A DNA stretch of 64,000 bases. It comes from Paractinoplanes maris (GTDB taxonomy: Bacteria > Actinomycetota > Actinomycetes > Mycobacteriales > Micromonosporaceae). Below the pieces are notes generated by a model. That model saw only the letters and a list, made by a program, of their open reading frames with translations, did no database searches and was not told the origin of the DNA. The stretch is from contig NZ_JALPVL010000012.1 of assembly GCF_023544465.1 (NCBI RefSeq), positions 62,001-126,000 on the forward strand, in the 5' to 3' direction. Positions 58,402 through 64,000 of this stretch are shown piece by piece (position 1 is the stretch's first letter; each line of letters starts with the position of its first letter). The translations under genes and the position numbers were made by a program.

Positions 58402-59604
58402 ATGCGCATCGTTCGCTTGGCCAACTTCGTGACAACCCACTCCGGTGGCCTGCGGACAGCCCTCCGCAACCTCGGCGAGGGCTACCAGCGAGCCGGCCAC
58501 GAAGCGGTGCTGATCGTCCCCGGACGTGAACGCTCCGACAAGATGACCTCCCAGGGCCGGGTCATCACCCTGCCCAGCGCCCCGTTGCCCCGCACCGGCG
58601 GATACCGGGTCATGACCAGCCGGCGCGAGCTCACCAAGCTGCTCGACGAGCTGGAGCCCGACCGCCTCGAGGTCTCCGACCGCACCAGCCTGCGCTGGAC
58701 GGGCGGCTGGGCCCGGCAGCGCGGCGTCGGCTCGATGATGGTGTCGCACGAGAGCCTGGCCGGCCTGCTCGGTGTCTGGGGCGTGCCCAAGCGCGACGCC
58801 GTGGCCGACAAGTTCAACCTGCGTACGGCCGAGTTCTTCGACCAGATCATCTGCACCACCTCGTTCGCGGCGGCCGAGTTCCGCCGGCTGGGCGTGCCCA
58901 ACCTGACCGAGGTGCCGCTCGGCGTCGACCTCGACGAGTTCCACCCCGATCGCGCCGACGAGGCGGTCCGCGCCCGTTACGCCCGGCCCGGCGAGCTGCT
59001 CGTGGTCTTCTGCAGCCGGCTCTCCGGCCAGAAGCGGCCCGAGCTGGCCGTGGACACGATCGGCGTGCTGCGCAACGACAAGGTGCCCGCGGTCCTGGCG
59101 GTGGCCGGAGACGGCACCCGGCGGGCCGCGCTGGCCTATCGGGCGGCCCGGCTGCCGGTGCGCTTCGCCGGGCACATCGCCGACCGGTCCGCGGTGGCCG
59201 CCCTGCTGGCCAGTGCCGACGTGGTGCTCGCACCCGGCCCGGTCGAGACGTTCGGCCTGGCCGCTCTCGAGGCGCTGGCCTGCGGCACGCCGGTCGTGGT
59301 CAACGAGACGAGCGCCCTGCCCGAGGTCGTGGGCGTGGCCGGCGTCGCGGTGCCCGGCACCGCGGAGGCCTTCGCCGACGGCGTACGCCGCCTGATGGAA
59401 CGCCCCGAGCCGGAGCGCCGGGCCGCCGCGCGGGCCCGGGCCGAGCACTTCGGCTGGCCGCAGGCGGTCGACGGCTTCCTGCGGGCGCACGGCGCCCTGC
59501 CCGACGTGGCGCTGGTGGGCCGTCCGCGGCCGACCGCCGTGCTGCGGCCCGCGGTGCCCCGCCCGGCCGGCCCGGCCGAGGCCGCAACCGGCTGGTTCGG
59601 CTGA
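58402..59604 (+). CDS. GT4-family glycosyltransferase (mannosyltransferase-like)
   Basis: 400 residues, GT-B fold. N-terminal domain: RLANFVTTHSGGLRTALRNLGEGYQRAGHEAVLIVPG with the acceptor-site GG. C-terminal donor domain: VVFCSRLSGQKRPELAVDTI, VAGDGTRRAALAYR, and the nucleotide-sugar ExxxxxxxE motif in APGPVETFGLAALEALACGTPVVVNETSALPEV. Similar to MgtA/PimB-type enzymes that add mannose to membrane lipids; the acceptor here is unproven. GGAG lies 7 nt before the ATG. It has no counterpart at this place in M. tuberculosis. Confidence 0.9.
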   Translation: MRIVRLANFVTTHSGGLRTALRNLGEGYQRAGHEAVLIVPGRERSDKMTSQGRVITLPSAPLPRTGGYRVMTSRRELTKLLDELEPDRLEVSDRTSLRWTGGWARQRGVGSMMVSHESLAGLLGVWGVPKRDAVADKFNLRTAEFFDQIICTTSFAAAEFRRLGVPNLTEVPLGVDLDEFHPDRADEAVRARYARPGELLVVFCSRLSGQKRPELAVDTIGVLRNDKVPAVLAVAGDGTRRAALAYRAARLPVRFAGHIADRSAVAALLASADVVLAPGPVETFGLAALEALACGTPVVVNETSALPEVVGVAGVAVPGTAEAFADGVRRLMERPEPERRAAARARAEHFGWPQAVDGFLRAHGALPDVALVGRPRPTAVLRPAVPRPAGPAEAATGWFG

Positions 59605-59708
59605 GTCGTCCACAGGCGGGCCGAGTCATTCATCCAAGGCCGGCAGAGTTGTCCACAAGCTGCGGGGTGGATTCGGCGGTCCGGCCCGCGGCCTAATAAG
59701 GTTCAGGC

Positions 59709-60437
59709 ATGGCACGCCCCGACGGCCGCACGGCCGACCAACTGCGCCCGGTGACCCTCAGCCGGAGCTGGAGCATCCACCCCGAGGGGTCGGTGCTCGT
59801 CGAGTTCGGCAACACCCGAGTGCTCTGCACCGCGAGCGTCACCGAGGGCGTGCCGCGCTGGCGCAAAGGCTCGGGTCTGGGCTGGGTCACCGCGGAATAT
59901 GCGATGTTGCCCCGGGCCACCAACACCCGCGGCGACCGCGAGAGCATCAAGGGCAAGGTCGGCGGCCGCACCCACGAGATCTCCCGCCTGATCGGCCGCA
60001 GCCTGCGCGCCTGCATCGACCTCAAGGCGCTCGGCGAGAATTCGATCGTTCTCGACTGTGACGTGCTGCAGGCCGACGGCGGCACCCGCACCGCCGCGAT
60101 CACCGGGGCCTATGTGGCGCTGCACGACGCGGTGGGCTGGCTGGCCGAGCGCAAGTCCCTGGCCGGCCGGGTGGAAAAGGTCATGCACCGCTCGATCCAG
60201 GCCGTCAGCGTCGGCATCATCGAGGGCGAGCCCCGCCTCGACCTGATGTATCTCGAGGACGTCGCGGCCGAGGTCGACATGAATGTGGTGTGCACCGGCG
60301 ACGGCGACTTCGTCGAGGTGCAGGGCACCGGGGAGGACGGCGTCTTCCGCCGCGACCAGCTCGACGCGCTGCTCGATCTGGCCGTCGCCGGCTGCGCCGA
60401 CCTGGCCGCCGCCCAGCAGAAGGCTCTGACCTCATGA
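59709..60437 (+). CDS. rph: Ribonuclease PH
   Basis: 242 residues. RPDGRTADQLRPVTLSRSWSIHPEGSVLVEFGNTRVLC, ATNTRGDRESIKGKVGGRTHEISRLIGRSLRACIDL and LDCDVLQADGGTRTAAITGAYVAL are standard RNase PH motifs. It trims tRNA 3' ends by phosphorolysis. AAGG at 7 nt before the ATG can serve as ribosome site; TAAGGT at 6 nt also has the look of a leaderless -10. Its stop overlaps rdgB in ATGA. Confidence 0.97.
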   Translation: MARPDGRTADQLRPVTLSRSWSIHPEGSVLVEFGNTRVLCTASVTEGVPRWRKGSGLGWVTAEYAMLPRATNTRGDRESIKGKVGGRTHEISRLIGRSLRACIDLKALGENSIVLDCDVLQADGGTRTAAITGAYVALHDAVGWLAERKSLAGRVEKVMHRSIQAVSVGIIEGEPRLDLMYLEDVAAEVDMNVVCTGDGDFVEVQGTGEDGVFRRDQLDALLDLAVAGCADLAAAQQKALTS

Positions 60438-61048
60438 GCGCCAAGCTCCTGCTGGCCACGGCCAACAAGAAGAAGCTGGTCGAGCTGCAGCGCATCCTCG
60501 ACACGTCGCTCGGGGCCAACCGCGTCGCGCTGGTCGGCCTGGCTGACTACGAGGGCTACCCCGACGTCCCCGAGACCGGCCTCACCTTCGGGGAGAACGC
60601 GCTGATCAAGGCCCGTGAGGGGGCCAAGCGCACCAAGCTGCCCACGGTGGCCGACGACTCGGGCCTCGCGGTCGACGCGCTCAACGGCATGCCCGGCGTC
60701 TTCAGCGCCCGCTGGTCCGGCCGGCACGGTGACGACGAGGCCAACCTCGACCTGGTGCTGGGTCAGATCGCCGACGTGTCCGACGAGCAGCGGGGCGGCG
60801 CCTTCGTCTGCGCCGCGGCGCTCGTGCTGCCCAACGGCCGGGAGCATCTGGTCGAGGGCCGGCAGTCGGGCACGATCCTGCGCGCGCGTCGTGGCGAGGG
60901 CGGCTTCGGCTACGACCCGATCTTCCTGGGCGACGGCCAGACCCGCACCAACGCCGAGCTGTCACCGGCCGAGAAGGACGCGATCAGCCATCGGGGCAAG
61001 GCCTTCCGCGAGCTCTCCAAGGTCATCGCCCGCGAAGTGACGAGCTGA
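60434..61048 (+). CDS. rdgB: XTP/dITP pyrophosphatase (RdgB/HAM1)
   Basis: 204 residues. LLLATANKKKLVELQRIL (substrate loop), VADDSGLAVDALNGMPGVFSARWSG (metal Asp) and GEGGFGYDPIFLG, then SHRGKAFREL, match the family fully. It removes deaminated purine nucleotides such as dITP and XTP from the pool. Coupled to rph by the ATGA overlap, as in other actinobacteria. Confidence 0.97.
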   Translation: MSAKLLLATANKKKLVELQRILDTSLGANRVALVGLADYEGYPDVPETGLTFGENALIKAREGAKRTKLPTVADDSGLAVDALNGMPGVFSARWSGRHGDDEANLDLVLGQIADVSDEQRGGAFVCAAALVLPNGREHLVEGRQSGTILRARRGEGGFGYDPIFLGDGQTRTNAELSPAEKDAISHRGKAFRELSKVIAREVTS

Positions 61049-61057
61049 CTCCGCTCT

Positions 61058-61078
61058 CAGGAAGCTGTCAACTTCCTG
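61058..61078. terminator. Short hairpin after rdgB
   Basis: CAGGAAG and CTTCCTG flank CTGTCAA, 9 nt after the stop. The 7-bp stem has no T-run, so it is a weak terminator or processing site at best. Confidence 0.4.
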
Positions 61079-61140
61079 GGACATGCTTGAGGGAGCGGTT
61101 CTCGGGGTACCGCGTCCCGCAACAGCCTGGGGAGAAATTC

Positions 61141-61317
61141 ATGCAGCTCCGGTTCGCCGCCCTCTTCGCGGCCACAGCGCTCGTCGGTCTTTCCGTGGTC
61201 TTCGCCAGCGAGCCCGTGACCTCCGACAGCGAGACCACGACGGCCGCCAAGACCTTCGTCGTCGTCGAGCCCAAGGTCAACGACTGCCCGTGGCAGACGA
61301 CCGACCCCGCCGCCTGA
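61141..61317 (+). CDS. Small secreted peptide of unknown function
   Basis: 58 residues: a signal peptide (LRFAALFAATALVGLSVVFA, cut near ASEP), then a short mature part rich in Ser/Thr/Asp and ending VVVEPKVNDCPWQTTDPAA with a single Cys. GGGGAGA lies 5 nt before the ATG. Not recognised. The single Cys could form a dimer. Coding status rests on the signal peptide and ribosome site. Confidence 0.6.
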   Translation: MQLRFAALFAATALVGLSVVFASEPVTSDSETTTAAKTFVVVEPKVNDCPWQTTDPAA

Positions 61318-61335
61318 CGGCTGGCGCCTGACATC

Positions 61336-61929
61336 TCAGTTGCGGCGGCGCATGTCCTTGATCGTCTCGCGGAAGAACACGAAGATCCCGGCCGCGAAAA
61401 GGAAAGCAATCACCGCCAGGACAACCTGCACGGCGGTCACCCAGCCCCGGTCGGGCACCTCCGGCCGGGAGTAGCCGACGCTGCCGCGGGTGCCGGAGTT
61501 CTGGCCGATCTCGAAGGTGTCGCCGGGCTTCTCGCCCTTCATAAACCCGGGCTCGTCGATCAGGATCCGCGGGCCCGCGCCGTCGTTCCAGGTGATGCTG
61601 ACGGTGCAGGCGTCGAAGTAGCCGAAACCCTTGGTCGTGATGGGCCCCTGCCGCTCGCAGCTCTCGACGGTCGCCGTGCCCTGGCGGCTCGCGTCAGCGA
61701 AGTCGGGGCCGGAGAACCGGCCGACGGTCCGCGAGCCCAGATAGAAGACGGTCGCCAGCGCGAGCAGGATCACGACGCCGAGCGCGCTGCCCCAGACGGT
61801 GCCGCGACGTTCCTCGACCACCGGCCTCTCCCGCGCCGCCCGGCTGCGGGCCACATTTTCCTCGGCCTCACCGAGCAGCTCGTCCATCCGCCGCCGGCGC
61901 TCGGCCCGGCGGTTGTCGTCGTCGGTCAT
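61336..61929 (-). CDS. Two-helix membrane protein (DUF6346-like)
   Basis: 197 residues. Charged N-terminal helix (RRAERRRRMDELLGEAEENVARSRAARERP), membrane helix 1 (about 46-64), an extracellular domain with two cysteines (VESCERQ and FDACTV, probable disulfide), then helix 2 (about 165-187) and a basic tail. The pattern resembles DUF6346 of actinomycetes (from memory). It lies 20 nt downstream of the type VII-type pair on the same strand and may belong with it. Confidence 0.72.
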   Translation of the reverse strand: MTDDDNRRAERRRRMDELLGEAEENVARSRAARERPVVEERRGTVWGSALGVVILLALATVFYLGSRTVGRFSGPDFADASRQGTATVESCERQGPITTKGFGYFDACTVSITWNDGAGPRILIDEPGFMKGEKPGDTFEIGQNSGTRGSVGYSRPEVPDRGWVTAVQVVLAVIAFLFAAGIFVFFRETIKDMRRRN

Positions 61930-61949
61930 CGCCCCATCCTCGCGATCGC

Positions 61950-62987
61950 CTAGAGCGGCAGATCGATCTGCGGCTTGTCGGGCTCGTCATTGTGCAGGGA
62001 ACCGGCGGTGGTACCACCGTTCTGGATGCTGTTCATCTTGACGCCCTCGCGTAACGCGTCGGCCGCGATCTGGGCCTGCGTGCCGTGCACAACCGTGTCG
62101 CCCTGCGCCAAGGTCTTGTACGCGTGCTTGAAGCCACCCCAGGCGCCCTCGCTGTCGCTGATGTGGCTGTCGGCGGCGTGCAGCTTCGACGAGTTGAGGA
62201 ACAGCGAACCGTACTGGAAGTCGGACATCGAGTCGTCCATGGTCCGGGCGATCCGGGTGCAGACCTGGGCGAGCGCGGGGAACTTGCTGCCCAGCGCGGT
62301 GATGGCGTCGCTGAGCTGGCGCATCACCCGCACGATCCGGCCGGCCCACTCGGCCACCATCAGCGCCACCTCGGCCAGGATCTTGGGGATCGTCACGACC
62401 AGCAGCGCCTGGACGGCCTTGGAGATCGCGGCCCCGACCAGCTCGGCGATCAGATCGCGGACCATGTTGCGGAACACGCCGACGATCGCGCCGGCGATCA
62501 GCGTGGCCTCGGCCATCGCGTCGGCGACCTCGCCCAGCGCCAGGCTGCTGTCGGCCATCGTGGACGCCTTCGCGCGATAGGCCGTGACCGCGTCGGAGAC
62601 CCAGCGCGACGTCGCGGTGCTCACCTGGCCGGCGAAGTAGTCGGTGGCCTCGTACGTCCGGGCCTGCAGGTTGCGCCAGGTGGCGGCGTGACCCTCGATC
62701 TCCTTGGGGTCGCCGAGCAGGGCGTCCAGCGGCTCCCGCAGGCAGTCCAGGTGCTCCATGAGCCAGCCGACACCGGCCGCGAAGACCGCCTGGAACGGAT
62801 CCATGATCGCGCCCAGCGCGCTCAGCCCGACCACCGCGGCGTTGCCGGCGGCGCCGAAGTAGTTCTCCTCCTTGATGCCGTCCTTGACACCCATGGCCGC
62901 CTCGAGGATGCCGGCACCCTCGTATCCCTTGGTCTCGGCCTCGGGCGCGATCAGGCTCGACCGGGACAGCGCGGCCGCGTCGCTCAT
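61950..62987 (-). CDS. Large WXG100-superfamily / type VII secretion-associated protein
   Basis: 345 residues. Long helices with a WxN/WxG-like turn in ATWRNLQARTYEATDYFAG, then SRWVSDAVTAYRAKASTMADSSLAL, like ESX helical hairpins. A hydrophobic helical region (about 155-225, AEATLIAGAIVGVFRN, ALLVVTIPKILAEVALMVAEWAG) could span or insert in membranes. The C-terminus is disordered. It starts inside the stop of the EspC-like gene (ATGA overlap), so the two probably form a secreted or membrane-linked pair. No EccC ATPase is in the window. Confidence 0.72.
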   Translation of the reverse strand: MSDAAALSRSSLIAPEAETKGYEGAGILEAAMGVKDGIKEENYFGAAGNAAVVGLSALGAIMDPFQAVFAAGVGWLMEHLDCLREPLDALLGDPKEIEGHAATWRNLQARTYEATDYFAGQVSTATSRWVSDAVTAYRAKASTMADSSLALGEVADAMAEATLIAGAIVGVFRNMVRDLIAELVGAAISKAVQALLVVTIPKILAEVALMVAEWAGRIVRVMRQLSDAITALGSKFPALAQVCTRIARTMDDSMSDFQYGSLFLNSSKLHAADSHISDSEGAWGGFKHAYKTLAQGDTVVHGTQAQIAADALREGVKMNSIQNGGTTAGSLHNDEPDKPQIDLPL

Positions 62988-63289
62988 CGCGTGCCCTTGA
63001 TCCGGTCGGCGGCCCGCTCGTCGGTGTGCTCGTAGTCGTCGGCCAGCGCGCGCACCTGGCCGGCCAGGCCATTCATGCCGTCCACAGTCTTCTGGTACGC
63101 GGCGATCGCCTCATCCGCGTGCGGATTCATGTAGACATTCGCGATCACGGCACCCACGAAGTATCCGTACGCGTTGCTGGACACGCGGATGTGCGCCGCC
63201 GCGGCCCGTGCCTCGTCGAGCATGCGCCCCGTCTCGTCGACGTCGCGCGCGTGCCGCCGAACCTCCTCGGGCGGAACCTCAATGCCCAT
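62984..63289 (-). CDS. EspC/WXG100-like type VII secretion protein
   Basis: 101 residues, normal size for ESX substrates. It is a helical hairpin: VPPEEVRRHARDVDETGRMLDEARAAAAHIRVSSNAYGYF, then HADEAIAAYQKTVDGMNGLAGQVRALADDYEHTDERAADRI. The pattern is that of the EspC family (ESX-1 excreted factor-like). GGGGGA at 5 nt supports the ATG of MGIEVPP. It overlaps the downstream gene by four bases. Confidence 0.82.
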   Translation of the reverse strand: MGIEVPPEEVRRHARDVDETGRMLDEARAAAAHIRVSSNAYGYFVGAVIANVYMNPHADEAIAAYQKTVDGMNGLAGQVRALADDYEHTDERAADRIKGTR

Positions 63290-63380
63290 CGTGTCCCCCG
63301 GATCCACATCTCTAGGCAGCGCTAAGCACGCTAGCCCATCCGGGCCAGCCTGGCTGCACCCCATCGATGTGGATCAACCG

Positions 63381-64000
63381 TCACCGCAGCGGGCCGACGG
63401 CGTCCTCGATCCGGGCGCGCAGGTCGCGGCCCGCCACGACCGACCGGGCGGCCTCGAGCGCCGGGGCCAGGAACAGGTCGGGGCCGGGCCGGCCCGCGGC
63501 GGGCTCGAGGGCGGCGATCGCGGCCCGGCCGGCCGGCGACGGGACGAGCGGCTCGCGCAGCTGCAGGCCGCGGACCGCGGAGATCAGTTCGACGGCGAGC
63601 AGGCTGGTCAGATTGTCGAGGACCGTGCGCAGCTTCTTGGTGGCGGCCCAGCCCATCGAGACGTGGTCCTCCTGCATGCCGCTGGTCGGCAGCGAGTCGA
63701 CCGAGGCGGGTGCGGCCAGCCGGCGGTTCTCGGCGACGATCCCGGCCGCCGTGTACTGGGCGATCATCAGGCCCGAGTTGACACCGGCGTCGGGGGAGAG
63801 GAACGGCGGCAGCCGGCGGTTGCGCGTCACGTCGAGCAGGCGGTCGACGCGGCGTTCGGCGATCGCGCCCACCTCGGCGGCGGCGATGGCCAGGAAGTCG
63901 GCGGCGAAGCCGAGCGGCGCGCCGTGGAAGTTGCCGGTCGACTCGACCCGCCCGTCGGGCAGCACGACCGGGTTGTCCACCACGGACACCAGCTCGCGGG
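63381..64000 (-). CDS. hutH: Histidine ammonia-lyase, C-terminal part
   Basis: About 206 residues are in the window; the 5' part lies beyond the right edge. The segments SVVDNPVVLPDGRVESTGNFHGAPLGFAADF, RRLPPFLSPDAGVNSGLMIAQYTAA and DSLPTSGMQEDHVSMGWAATKKLRTVLDNL are typical of HutH. It deaminates histidine to urocanate using an MIO cofactor made from an Ala-Ser-Gly triad (outside the window). The C-terminus is full length. It precedes the EspC-like gene by about 90 nt on the same strand. Confidence 0.95.
   Translation of the reverse strand, partial: RELVSVVDNPVVLPDGRVESTGNFHGAPLGFAADFLAIAAAEVGAIAERRVDRLLDVTRNRRLPPFLSPDAGVNSGLMIAQYTAAGIVAENRRLAAPASVDSLPTSGMQEDHVSMGWAATKKLRTVLDNLTSLLAVELISAVRGLQLREPLVPSPAGRAAIAALEPAAGRPGPDLFLAPALEAARSVVAGRDLRARIEDAVGPLR

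Overview
The window is very GC-rich DNA with actinomycete gene style: many GTG and TTG starts, four-base start/stop overlaps and leaderless-looking promoters. It carries a mycothiol-dependent dehydrogenase, WXG100/EspC-type secretion proteins, an LPXTG-like surface protein and a pncB-clpS-mec-cysO-cysM-rph-rdgB block in the same order as Mycobacterium tuberculosis Rv1330c-Rv1341. I infer a mycelial actinomycete, probably Micromonosporaceae (Actinoplanes-like). The genus is a guess from gene style, not from a search.

Layout. 1-5.1 kb (minus strand): type IV pilus assembly genes, in transcription order pilB, pilT, pilC, a pilin and the start of pilD. 5.1-7.5 kb: a GlxA-type AraC regulator divergent from an MFS transporter. 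7.5-9.3 kb: gene-free DNA with tandem repeats and a decayed IS3 remnant. 9.4-14.1 kb: a DUF222/HNH protein, a GGDEF-EAL protein, a YbaB-like pair and a DUF427 protein. 14.2-36.3 kb is accessory in character and rich in nucleic-acid enzymes. It has a three-gene operon with a Cas4-like Fe-S nuclease, an operon of SF1 helicase, T4-beta-family protein and primase-polymerase, a 1652-residue helicase-nuclease-ureohydrolase fusion, and a protein with a degenerate Mrr domain. Between these lie a SpoIIE-type phosphatase, an SRPBCC protein, an SDR, a DUF2795 protein and several minisatellite arrays, most starting soon after a stop codon. A 163-bp MITE sits exactly in the shared stop codon of two convergent genes. 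36.7-48 kb: a PAS-GGDEF-EAL protein, a cupin, MarR plus S-(hydroxymethyl)mycothiol dehydrogenase, an MGH1-like glycoside hydrolase, a surface-anchored protein, a LigD-type phosphoesterase fused to a dead ligase domain, a flavoprotein monooxygenase and ctaD. 48.2-52.1 kb: a coupled SMR efflux/TetR pair with a clear operator, and an MFS protein with a repeat-coded tail. 52.2-61.0 kb: NAD salvage (pncB-pncA), clpS, CysO-dependent cysteine synthesis (mec, cysO, cysM), an MBL hydrolase, a glycosyltransferase, rph and rdgB. 61.1-64 kb: a small secreted peptide, a membrane protein, a type VII secretion pair and the C-terminal part of hutH.

Most noteworthy: the helicase-nuclease-ureohydrolase fusion; the helicase/T4-beta/PrimPol operon and the nearby Cas4-like operon (both candidate defence or repair systems, by inference only); the MITE that rebuilt two stop codons at once; and a CysO sulfur carrier with a tail after its diglycine. 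No tRNA, rRNA or CRISPR array was seen.
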